From positions 1 to 44,284 of the forward strand of contig JAJFHO010000032.1 in NCBI GenBank assembly GCA_021775575.1: a DNA stretch of 44,284 bases. The letters run 5' to 3'. Shown piece by piece: positions 32,711 to 39,903 of the stretch; position 1 is the first letter of the stretch, and every line of letters starts with the position of its first letter. The DNA is from Hyphomicrobiales bacterium. Lineage in GTDB: Bacteria; Pseudomonadota; Alphaproteobacteria; Rhizobiales; Methyloligellaceae. Below the pieces are notes generated by a model. That model was given only the letters and a program-made list of their open reading frames with translations. It was not told the origin of the DNA and searched no databases. The translations under genes and the position numbers were made by a program.

Positions 32711-33033
32711 CTGCGCTGTCCTTTTTTCGGTGGTGCCTCGGCGCGGGGTTCATGCAATGGGCGCACTGTCGCGCGATCATCATGGCTCTGCCAAGCTGGA
32801 TTTGTGAAAAGATCTGTTTCCTGTATGCGCGGTTCGGCACCGGCCGCAACGGCGGGAGAAGCGGACTCCGTCGCCCTTTTGCCTTGAACCGGCACGACCG
32901 CAACGTCCCGCTCTCCGTGGTCGGCTTCCCCGAATGCCAGGGGCAGGCTCCGGCCTGGAAGGCAAAAGTCGGACGCAAGCGCATTGTTGCCGGGTGCCAA
33001 ATGCACTATTCAGGCGATAGGCAGGGAAACAAT
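32711..33033. other. Divergent hyi/iclR intergenic region, 323 bases
   Basis: An open frame continues upstream of iclR across this stretch, but its predicted residues have no family resemblance and the iclR start at 33034 has a better ribosome site. No strong palindrome was found by reading, so the IclR operator cannot be placed. It must hold the promoters of both operons. Confidence 0.5.
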
Positions 33034-33873
33034 ATGGCGCGAACAGTTGATCTAAAGCGACCGCGCGGGCGCCCACCGACGTTGAAGAGCGGCGCGAACG
33101 CGCCGGGATCTATTCAGGCGCTCGACAGGGCGCTCAATCTTCTAGAACACATTGCAGCGGAAGACGGGCTGTTGCTAACCGACGTCGCGGCACGTGCGGG
33201 TGTGGCGCCGTCTACCGCACACCGCATTCTCACGACCCTCGAAGCGCATGACTATGTCGTGCATGACGAGGAGCACGGCTTCTGGTTGATCGGAGTCAAG
33301 GCGTTTGATGTCGGCTCATCCTTTTTGCGGAACCGCAAGCTGGCCGAGATGGGCCGCGCTATCATGCGCGATTTAATGGAGACCTGCGGCGAGTCGGTAC
33401 ATCTGTCCATCGAGGACAATGGTGCTATCGTTTTTGTTTCGCAGATCGAAAGCCATCACGCCATCCGCGCCTTTCACCGGCCCGGCTCGCGCGGCGCGAT
33501 TCATGCGTCGGGTGCCGGCAAGGCCCTGCTTGCGACGCTCGGCGACGACGCGGTCCGCAAGGTCCTGCACAAGACCGGCCTGCAGAGATTTACCGACAAG
33601 ACGCTCGACTCGCCGGAGAAGCTGTTCGCCGAGTTGGAGGTGATCCGGGCACGCGGCTGGGCCGTCGATAACGAAGAGCGCACGACGGGCATGCGCTGTG
33701 TCGCCGCGACGATCTTTGACGAATATGGCGAGGCGATCGCCGGCCTCTCCATTTCAGGCCCGACCGTGCGGTTGACGGATGAGCGGCTCGGCGAGCTTGG
33801 GCCGATGGTCAAACGCACCGCGGAGGAAATCACCAGATCGATTGGCGGCCACCCGCCAACTCGTGATTTGTGA
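33034..33873 (+). CDS. IclR-family transcriptional regulator (279 aa)
   Basis: The N-terminal winged helix (about 25-90) is IQALDRALNLLEHIAAEDG, LTDVAARAGVAPSTAHRIL, TTLEAHDYVVHDEEHGFWLI. The C-terminal IclR effector domain has GESVHLSIEDNGAIVFVSQI, GAIHASGAGKALLATL and GWAVDNEERTTGMRCVAATI, ending AIAGLSISGP. A basic tail (LKRPRGRPP) precedes the helix. The start with AGGGA seven bases upstream gives the normal length. It is divergent from hyi-glxR and runs into a fumarylacetoacetate hydrolase gene after 12 bases. Regulation of glyoxylate or hydroxypyruvate use is the likely role (inference). Confidence 0.92.
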   Translation: MARTVDLKRPRGRPPTLKSGANAPGSIQALDRALNLLEHIAAEDGLLLTDVAARAGVAPSTAHRILTTLEAHDYVVHDEEHGFWLIGVKAFDVGSSFLRNRKLAEMGRAIMRDLMETCGESVHLSIEDNGAIVFVSQIESHHAIRAFHRPGSRGAIHASGAGKALLATLGDDAVRKVLHKTGLQRFTDKTLDSPEKLFAELEVIRARGWAVDNEERTTGMRCVAATIFDEYGEAIAGLSISGPTVRLTDERLGELGPMVKRTAEEITRSIGGHPPTRDL

Positions 33874-33885
33874 AAGGAATAGCCA

Positions 33886-34569
33886 TTGGACTTCGTCATC
33901 GACCCGCCGCCGCGCGTTACCCTGCCCGTCAGGGGAACGGACGATCTGTTTCCGGTTCACCGCATCTACTGCGTCGGGCGCAACTATGCCGCGCACACAA
34001 TCGAAATGGGCTACGACCCGGACAAGGAGCCACCGTTTTTCTTCCAGAAGAATCCGGACAATTTTCTGGTTGGGCGGGATTTCCCCTATCCGCCCGCCTC
34101 GAAGGACGTGCATTTCGAATTCGAACTGGCCGTGGCGCTTAAAAGCGGCGGCACCGACATTTCCTCCGCAGACGCTCTGAACCATGTCTATGGATATGCC
34201 TGCGCGCTCGACATGACCCGGCGTGATTTGCAGGGCGTAGCGAAAAAGACCGGGCGCCCCTGGGAGGTCGGCAAGGCGTTCGAGGCTTCCGCACCTTGCG
34301 GGCCGATCGTACCCGCGAGCGAAATTGGCCATCCCGACGCCGGTTGCATCCGCCTCGATGTCAATGGCCAGCGGCGCCAGGACGGCAACCTCGACCAGAT
34401 GATCTGGAAGGTGCCGGAAATGATTTCCTATCTCTCCGGCCTGTTTATGCTCAGGGGCGGCGACGTGATCCTGTCGGGCACGCCAGCCGGCGTTGGGCCG
34501 GTCGCCAAAGGCGACACATTGCAGGGGGAGATCGAGGGTGTCGGCACCCTCGACCTCAAGGTTGTGTAG
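33886..34569 (+). CDS. Fumarylacetoacetate hydrolase family protein (227 aa)
   Basis: A small FAH-fold enzyme (single C-terminal-type domain). IYCVGRNYAAHTIEMGY, FFQKNPDNFL, VHFEFELAVALKSGG (two metal-binding Glu), GYACALDMTRRDLQ, GRPWEVGKAFEASAPCGP (Lys) and DVILSGTPAGVGPVAKGD are in the order seen in fumarylpyruvate and acylpyruvate hydrolases. It cleaves C-C bonds of 2,4-diketo acids or decarboxylates oxaloacetate. The start is TTG, with GAAAGGAA about six bases before it and no nearer ATG in frame. It is in an operon with iclR, an SDR and a GST, which suggests an aromatic or dicarboxylate degradation side route (inference). Confidence 0.9.
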   Translation: MDFVIDPPPRVTLPVRGTDDLFPVHRIYCVGRNYAAHTIEMGYDPDKEPPFFFQKNPDNFLVGRDFPYPPASKDVHFEFELAVALKSGGTDISSADALNHVYGYACALDMTRRDLQGVAKKTGRPWEVGKAFEASAPCGPIVPASEIGHPDAGCIRLDVNGQRRQDGNLDQMIWKVPEMISYLSGLFMLRGGDVILSGTPAGVGPVAKGDTLQGEIEGVGTLDLKVV

Positions 34570-34584
34570 GAATAGGGGGAGAGA

Positions 34585-35247
34585 ATGGCAACGACAGTCA
34601 TCACTGGCGCCAACAAGGGCATCGGGCTGGAGCTGACCCGGCAATTGGCGAAGCGGGGGGACAGGGTGATCGCGGCCGTCCGCAGTGCCTCGCCCGAGCT
34701 TGCCGCGACCGGCGCGGAAATCCATGAAGGTGTCGATGTCAAAGACGACAAGGCTGTGTCCGACCTGGCGGAGAAACTGTCCGGAACACAGATCGACCTT
34801 CTGATCAACAATGCCGGGATCCTGACCCGGGAGACGCTTGAAGACCTCGACTGGGAGGCAATCCGGACGCAGTTCGAGGTCAATACGCTGGGCCCGTTGC
34901 GTGTCACCGCTGCACTTCTGAAGAATTTGGCACAGGACGCCAAGATAGCGATCGTCTCGAGCCGGATCGGGTCGATGACTGACAATTCCAGCGGCGGGCG
35001 CTACGGCTACCGGATATCGAAGGCCGCTGTAAATATGGTCGGCGTCAATCTCGCCAACGACCTGCGCGAACGCGGCGTCGCCGTCATTATCCTGCATCCA
35101 GGTTATGTAAGAACCGGGCTGACCGGCATGAATGGCGATATCGATCCAGATCAGGCCGCGGCCGGACTGATCGCCCGCATCGACGATCTGACATTGCAGA
35201 ACAGCGGCTCCTTCTGGCACGCGAACGGAGAACGGCTACCCTGGTAG
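34585..35247 (+). CDS. Short-chain dehydrogenase/reductase (220 aa)
   Basis: A classical SDR: TVITGANKGIGLELTRQLA (cofactor loop TGxxxGIG), LLINNAGIL, FEVNTLGPLRVTAALL, AIVSSRIGSM (catalytic Ser), YGYRISKAAVNMV (Tyr and Lys), then LHPGYVRTGLTG. The tetrad is complete. At 220 residues it is a short member, related to C-factor-like SDRs that lack an extended substrate loop. It has an ATG start with AGGGGGAGAG eight bases upstream and sits 15 bases after the FAH gene. Substrate unknown. Confidence 0.9.
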   Translation: MATTVITGANKGIGLELTRQLAKRGDRVIAAVRSASPELAATGAEIHEGVDVKDDKAVSDLAEKLSGTQIDLLINNAGILTRETLEDLDWEAIRTQFEVNTLGPLRVTAALLKNLAQDAKIAIVSSRIGSMTDNSSGGRYGYRISKAAVNMVGVNLANDLRERGVAVIILHPGYVRTGLTGMNGDIDPDQAAAGLIARIDDLTLQNSGSFWHANGERLPW

Positions 35248-35264
35248 CGAGGAAAGGCGCTTGA

Positions 35265-36191
35265 ATGTCCGAGATCATTTTGCATCACTACCCCCCCTCG
35301 CCCGTATCCGAGAAAGTGCGGATCGGCCTGGGGATCAAAAAGCTGGCCTGGCGGTCGGTGGAAATTCCGCGCATTCCGCCCAAACCCGACCTAATGCCGC
35401 TGACCGGCGGCTACCGGCGAACGCCGGTCATGCAGATCGGCGCCGATATCTATTGCGACAGCCAGTGCATCCTGCGCGAAATCGACCGGCGGCACCGCGA
35501 CCCGACCTTTTATCCCGGCGGCGGTTACGGTATGCCCTGGGCGCTCGGCCGCTGGACCGACGGCGAACTGTTCGCGTTGATCGTCTCTCTCGTTATCGCC
35601 ACCTCCGCCGACGAGATGCCTGACGACTGGGTCGCGGACCGCGGCCGCCTTTACTTCGGCAAGAATTTCGACCTGGCCGGCCTCAGGGCCGATATGGATC
35701 ACAACGCGGCGCAATTGCGTGCGCAATTCGGCTGGCTCGATCAGCGCCTGGCCCAAGGCAGGAATTTTATTCTCGGAGATATTCCGGGTCTGCCCGATGC
35801 GTTTGGCTACTATCTCGTATGGTTTGCCCGCGAGCGCTGGGCATCGGCAGGCGGCCTTCTCGCCGAATTTCCCTCGCTCGAAGCCTGGGAGGGCCGAATG
35901 GCTGCCATCGGCCATGGCAGCCCTGTCGATATGGACCCATCCGACGCGCTGAAAGTTGCGAAGGACGCAGCACCGGCAACGCCCGCGCAAGGCGACCCGA
36001 GAGACCCGCAAGGCCTCGAACCCGGCATGCCGGTCACGGTCTGCCCGTTGGGCGATGGCGGCGACCCGCAAGTCACCGGCGTGGTTCGCCATGTGGACCG
36101 GGAGACGATCGCCATCCTGCGCGAAGAGGAGGCCGTCGGCGAAGTCTGCGTGCATTTCCCGCGGGTTGGATACCGCGTCGCCAGGGCTTGA
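35265..36191 (+). CDS. Glutathione S-transferase family protein with C-terminal extension (308 aa)
   Basis: The N-terminal thioredoxin-like domain has IILHHYPPSPVSEKVRIGLG (Ser/Tyr region near residue 12) and GGYRRTPVMQIGADIYCDS (the cis-Pro and Ser of the glutathione site). The helical C-terminal GST domain follows, with LAQGRNFILGDIPGLPDAFG as the family N-capping box. After about residue 225 there is an added 80-residue segment (GLEPGMPVTVCPLGDGGDPQ and on), all beta in look and not part of normal GSTs. It might be a GSH conjugating or isomerising enzyme working with the FAH hydrolase (as maleylpyruvate isomerases do). It ends the iclR operon. Confidence 0.83.
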   Translation: MSEIILHHYPPSPVSEKVRIGLGIKKLAWRSVEIPRIPPKPDLMPLTGGYRRTPVMQIGADIYCDSQCILREIDRRHRDPTFYPGGGYGMPWALGRWTDGELFALIVSLVIATSADEMPDDWVADRGRLYFGKNFDLAGLRADMDHNAAQLRAQFGWLDQRLAQGRNFILGDIPGLPDAFGYYLVWFARERWASAGGLLAEFPSLEAWEGRMAAIGHGSPVDMDPSDALKVAKDAAPATPAQGDPRDPQGLEPGMPVTVCPLGDGGDPQVTGVVRHVDRETIAILREEEAVGEVCVHFPRVGYRVARA

Positions 36192-36299
36192 TGCGGAAGG
36201 CGGCGCGGCGCTGAAGCCGGATTTGGCGGTGACGAAATCCGGCAAGTCCTTACAATTGGCGGATAACAAGCCGGGCGAAGGATATTAGAGATCCGCGAA

Positions 36300-38540
36300 A
36301 TGACCCAAGGCAGGAACAGCAGGATTGTCCGTCTGGCCCAGCGCATCGGCTGGGGCCGGGTCTTCGGCACCGCCCTGCTGGCGGCTTTCCTGGCGCTAAG
36401 GGTTTGGGACCCGACGCCACTGGAATTATTGCGCCTCAGAGTTTTCGACACCTATCAGATCATCAAGCCGCGCGAGGTCACGAAACGGCCCGTCGTTATC
36501 GTGGACATCGACGACGCAAGCCTTGACGCCCAGGGCCAGTGGCCGTGGCCGCGAACATTGATCGCCAAACTCGTTGAAGAAATAACAAGTCGCGGCGCCA
36601 TCGCTATCGGCTTTGACGTGGTGTTCCCCGAACCCGACCGCACCTCGCCGCGCCTACTCGCCGATGCTCTGCCGGAGCTGAGCAAGTCCGCCCGCACCGA
36701 AATCCGAAAGGCCCGCGATCATGACGAGATTTTCGCCGATACGCTTCTCGCCTCCCGCGTCGTGCTCGGCCAATCGGCATTCAATCCCAAGAAAGGCAAG
36801 CGCAAGGTGGCCGCTCCCAAGGCCTCTTTCGCGACAATGGGCGGCGACGCAAAACGCTTCCTCATTGAATATCCCGACCTGCTCGCCAATATCCAGCTGC
36901 TTGAGGATGCGGCAGCCGGACGCGGCATGTTTACCGTTTTGCCGGACCCCGACGGCGTCATCCGGCGCGTGCCCGCCGCGCTCGTCGCGAACGGAAACCT
37001 GGTTCCCTCGCTTGCCGCCGACATGCTTCGCGTCGCAACCGGTCAGAAGACCTATCTGATCAAGACGGGCCCCGTTGGCGTCGAGAGCGTCGCGATCGCC
37101 GGCGTCCAGTTGCCGACGGACCGAAGCGGTCAGCTATGGGTTCATTTCTCGCCGCACCGCCCGGACCGTTATATTTCCGCAAACAAGTTCCTCTCCGGCA
37201 AGGTCCCGGTCGAGCAGATTGCCGGGAAGCTGGTCATTATCGGAACCTCGGCGTCGGGCCTGCTCGATCTGCGAGCGACGCCAGTCGACCCTGCGATGCC
37301 AGGCGTGGAGATACACGCTCAGCTTCTTGAAAGCATTCTAACCGACGCACTCCTGAAACGTCCCGACTATGCCGTCGGCGCGGAGGTCTCTCTCGCACTG
37401 CTTGTCGGACTGGCAATCGTCATTCTCGCTCCGATCCTCGGCGCACAGAGGGTATTCATGCTGGGCCTGGCGACTGCCAGCCTGCTCGTCGGGCTGTCCT
37501 GGTATTTCTTTTCCAGGCAGGGAATCATGCTCGACGTCAGCTATCCGCTGGTTTCGAGCATCGCCGTTTTCCTGATGATGATGTCGGTCAATTATGTGCG
37601 TGAGGAAGCCGAACGCCGGCAGGTCCGGGACGCCTTCGGCCAGTATCTGTCTCCTGCTCTCGTCGAGCAGCTCGCCGAGGATCCCGGCCGGCTGGTGCTT
37701 GGCGGCGAGACGCGGGAAATGACCATCCTGTTCACCGATGTGCGTGGTTTCACATCCATTTCCGAAGCCCTCAAGGAAGACCCGCAGGGCTTGACCGTGC
37801 TGATCAACCGTCTGCTTACGCCCCTGTCCAACGCAATCCTGGAACGCAACGGCACAATCGACAAATATATGGGCGACAACATCATGGCGTTCTGGAACGC
37901 GCCCCTCGACGACGCCGACCATGCCCTCAATGCCTGCCGCGCCGCGCTGGCCATGCTTGAGCGGCTTGACGCACTCAATACCGAGCGCCAAAAGGAAGCC
38001 GCCGAGGCGGGCAAGTCTTTCGCCCGGCTTGCCGTTGGAATCGGCATCAATACCGGCGAATGCGTTGTCGGCAATATGGGGTCCGACGTGCGTTTCGATT
38101 ATACGGTGCTCGGAGACGCGGTGAACCTCGCCTCGCGGCTTGAGGGCCAGTCGAAAATCTATGGCGTGCACATCATCATCGGCGAGGCGACCGCCAAGCT
38201 TATTGAAGACGCTGTTGCAACCTTGGAGATCGACTCGATACGGGTGAAAGGCAAAACTGAACCGGAAGTGATTTACACCGTGCTCGGCGCGCGCGACGGC
38301 GATAGCCGGACCGGCGCGCATCAGGCGGCGCAGGAAAATGTAGCCGCCATGCTCGCCGCCTACCGCAAGCGCGACTGGACAGGCGCCATGAAATCAATCC
38401 GGGCGTGCCGCAAAATAGAGCCCGAATTCGGCGTTGACCTGTCAGTATTGTGCGACCTCTACGAGAAACGCATCAAGGAATTCCGGCGCACTCCTCCGGC
38501 AAAGAACTGGGACGGCGTATTCACGGCCGTCTCCAAATAG
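36300..38540 (+). CDS. CHASE2 sensor adenylate/guanylate cyclase (746 aa)
   Basis: An inner-membrane receptor cyclase. One helix at about 21-36 (VFGTALLAAFLALRVW) leads into a periplasmic CHASE2 domain (about 50-345, VVIVDIDDASLDAQGQWPWP), then three helices (about 355-435). A class III cyclase domain (about 475-645) follows: MTILFTDVRGFTSISEAL and DKYMGDNIMAFWNAPL carry the metal aspartates and a substrate Lys, and FDYTVLGDAVNLASRLEG has the Asp/Thr and the Asn-Arg transition-state pair, so it should be active. The residues suit ATP as substrate. A helical tail ends it. Probably a stand-alone cAMP signalling protein; the ligand is unknown. It is followed after 31 bases by the IS-like element. 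Confidence 0.93.
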   Translation: MTQGRNSRIVRLAQRIGWGRVFGTALLAAFLALRVWDPTPLELLRLRVFDTYQIIKPREVTKRPVVIVDIDDASLDAQGQWPWPRTLIAKLVEEITSRGAIAIGFDVVFPEPDRTSPRLLADALPELSKSARTEIRKARDHDEIFADTLLASRVVLGQSAFNPKKGKRKVAAPKASFATMGGDAKRFLIEYPDLLANIQLLEDAAAGRGMFTVLPDPDGVIRRVPAALVANGNLVPSLAADMLRVATGQKTYLIKTGPVGVESVAIAGVQLPTDRSGQLWVHFSPHRPDRYISANKFLSGKVPVEQIAGKLVIIGTSASGLLDLRATPVDPAMPGVEIHAQLLESILTDALLKRPDYAVGAEVSLALLVGLAIVILAPILGAQRVFMLGLATASLLVGLSWYFFSRQGIMLDVSYPLVSSIAVFLMMMSVNYVREEAERRQVRDAFGQYLSPALVEQLAEDPGRLVLGGETREMTILFTDVRGFTSISEALKEDPQGLTVLINRLLTPLSNAILERNGTIDKYMGDNIMAFWNAPLDDADHALNACRAALAMLERLDALNTERQKEAAEAGKSFARLAVGIGINTGECVVGNMGSDVRFDYTVLGDAVNLASRLEGQSKIYGVHIIIGEATAKLIEDAVATLEIDSIRVKGKTEPEVIYTVLGARDGDSRTGAHQAAQENVAAMLAAYRKRDWTGAMKSIRACRKIEPEFGVDLSVLCDLYEKRIKEFRRTPPAKNWDGVFTAVSK

Positions 38541-38580
38541 AATTGCGCGGAATACATTAAACCTGCTCCAGGCTCCGGAC

Positions 38581-38775
38581 TTATAGCCGGCAGCACATGG
38601 TAGCGGTGATACGGACAGCGGCGAGAAAGTTTCGGCTGAATTTGTCGTACCGGTCTGTCACGCGTCGGAAGCCCCTGAACCTGCAGAATGACCGCTCAAT
38701 GGCGTTGCGTTCGCGGTAGAGCGCGGCCGACAAGCCGGGTTTGTATTTGCGAATGGATTTTGCTTGCAAAAAAAC
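38581..38775 (-). pseudogene. C-terminal remnant of an IS5-family transposase
   Basis: The minus strand reads KYKPGLSAALYRERNAIERS and continues FCRFRGFRRVTDRYDKFSRNF to a TAA stop at 38583-38581. This matches the end of IS5/IS427-type transposases, including the Y-(2)-R-(3)-E signature (YRERNAIE) that carries the third catalytic acidic residue. Homology stops near 38775 at a run of A residues, and the DDE centre is missing. The frame is intact up to the break. Confidence 0.78.
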
Positions 38776-38778
38776 CCG

Positions 38779-38815
38779 TTGACACAATCGCATTTTAATA
38801 TAACTAATCTGTTAT
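38779..38815 (+). promoter_or_regulatory. Predicted arsR promoter and autoregulatory operator
   Basis: A consensus -35 box TTGACA at 38779-38784 is followed by A+T-rich DNA, with -10 candidates TATAAC (38799) and TAATCT (38805), neither at ideal spacing. ATAAC-N6-GTTAT (38800-38815) is an inverted repeat that runs into the arsR ATG at 38814. This is the size and place of an ArsR-type operator. The ATG is so near the -35 that the mRNA may be leaderless. Confidence 0.5.
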
Positions 38816-39185
38816 GGAACAACATAGTTATATACATTCGCAAACGAATCTCGACGCTGTTTTCGCCGCGTTGGCCGACCCTACACGCCGGGCAATACTG
38901 TCGCGGCTCGCCGATGGTCAGGCTTCAGTCAATGAGATCGCAGCACCATTTGAAATAAGTCAACCAGCGGTCTCGAGGCATCTGAAAGTGCTCGAGCAGG
39001 CGGGGTTGATTGAGCGAGACATAGACGAACAACGCCGCCCTGCGAGATTGAAGGCTGAAAATCTGGCGGCAGCTGTCGACTGGTTAGCTGAATTTAGAGC
39101 TTTTTGGGGGACGAGCTTTGACCAGCTGGATGACGTCCTTATGCATATGAAACAGACGCAAGCGAAGGAAACCGGCCATGAGTGA
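38814..39185 (+). CDS. ArsR-family winged-helix regulator (123 aa)
   Basis: LDAVFAALADPTRRAILSRL opens the ArsR fold, followed by VNEIAAPFEISQPAVSRHLK (recognition helix) and VLEQAGLIERDIDEQRRPAR (wing). The metal-binding ELCVCDL motif of ArsR/SmtB metal sensors is absent, so this is the non-metal group usually paired with SRPBCC proteins. No ribosome site precedes the ATG. It overlaps the next gene by eight bases. Base composition is visibly lower in G+C than the surrounding genes and it lies inside a split IS element, both signs of acquisition by transfer. Confidence 0.92.
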   Translation: MEQHSYIHSQTNLDAVFAALADPTRRAILSRLADGQASVNEIAAPFEISQPAVSRHLKVLEQAGLIERDIDEQRRPARLKAENLAAAVDWLAEFRAFWGTSFDQLDDVLMHMKQTQAKETGHE

Positions 39186-39684
39186 AGTACCTGAGTACAT
39201 TCTTGATCGAGTATTCGATGCGCCCCGCGAAATGGTCTGGCGCGCTTGGACCGATCCTGAATTGCTCTCGCGTTGGTACGGCCCAGGCGTGGAAACGATC
39301 ATCCACAAATTCGATTTGCAACCTGGTGGGATGTGGCTGAACGAGATGAAATGGGGTGAAAACTCCATGCTCAGCAAAGTTGTTTTCAAGGAAATAGAAC
39401 CGCTTGAACGGCTCGTCTGGCACCACCACTCCTCTACAGATTCGGAGTGGAACACTATATCAAATCCAAAGATGCCGGACTGGCCTCGCGTCCTTTTAAC
39501 AACCGTGACGTTCGAGGATGAGGGCTCCAAGACCAAGGTGCGGCTGACTTGGGCGCCTTTCAAGGCGAGCGACGCCGAGATTGCCTGTTTTGCTGGCGCC
39601 GTGAGCAACATGGGCAAAGGATGGGAAAGCGGTTACGCAATTATGGACGAGCTGCTCGCAGAATTGCAGGCGCAAATTACTTAG
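39178..39684 (+). CDS. SRPBCC/AHSA1-domain protein (168 aa)
   Basis: A START-like helix-grip protein of the AHSA1 (activator of Hsp90 ATPase homolog 1-like) family. LDRVFDAPREMVWRAWTDPE and LLSRWYGPGVETIIHKFDLQ are the typical opening. LQPGGMWLNEMKWGENSML, LERLVWHHHSSTDSEW and GWESGYAIMDELLAEL close the fold. These small proteins bind hydrophobic ligands, and with an ArsR partner form two-gene ligand-response cassettes. The ATG lies within the end of arsR (ATGAGTGA). Its end runs into the transposase N-terminal remnant 18 bases later. Ligand not known. Confidence 0.9.
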   Translation: MSEVPEYILDRVFDAPREMVWRAWTDPELLSRWYGPGVETIIHKFDLQPGGMWLNEMKWGENSMLSKVVFKEIEPLERLVWHHHSSTDSEWNTISNPKMPDWPRVLLTTVTFEDEGSKTKVRLTWAPFKASDAEIACFAGAVSNMGKGWESGYAIMDELLAELQAQIT

Positions 39685-39701
39685 CTGAAAGGAAATGTCG
39701 C

Positions 39702-39833
39702 CCGGGCTCCGGACTTCAGTATATGAATGATCCCCGAGATCGCACGCCGGTCGTCGACGCGTGCGACGCCCCGCGTACGCGACTTGATCTTCGCGAACTG
39801 ATCCTTCGTCAGCCAGAAAAAACGATGGCTCGT
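39702..39833 (-). pseudogene. N-terminal remnant of an IS5-family transposase
   Basis: Read on the minus strand from 39830, the frame gives SHRFFWLTKDQFAKIKSRTR, then GVARVDDRRAISGIIHILKSGAR. This is the N-terminus of IS5-family transposases (FWLTDEQ ... RVDDRRVISGI). The codon at the start position is ACG where ATG is expected, so it is inactive. Homology stops at about 39702, where the SRPBCC end begins. With the C-terminal remnant at 38581 it brackets the arsR cassette. Confidence 0.78.
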
Positions 39834-39903
39834 CAACGGTCTCCTTTCGCAGCCGTTGAATCACGCTACGCAACCTGCGCAAATCCTTTTATGGGTCCGG
39901 AGC

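Larger units (their letters stand above)
38572..39903. mobile_element. IS5-family-like element (1332 bp) with transposase centre replaced by arsR-SRPBCC
   Basis: The ends form imperfect inverted repeats: GCTCCGGACTTATAGCCGG at 38572-38590 and, inward from 39903, GCTCCGGACCCATAAAAGG (14 of 19 match). The flanks are CCAG on the left and CTAG on the right, a near target duplication; CTAG holds the fhs stop codon. Inside, on the minus strand, lie an N-terminal transposase piece next to the right end and a C-terminal piece next to the left end. Between them, instead of the catalytic DDE centre, is an A+T-richer segment with the arsR and SRPBCC genes. The element cannot move by itself, as its transposase is split. 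Confidence 0.72.

Noticed and set aside
32683-33033. 117-residue N-terminal extension of the IclR regulator
   Set aside because: No family resemblance, and a good ribosome site precedes the ATG at 33034, which gives the normal IclR length.
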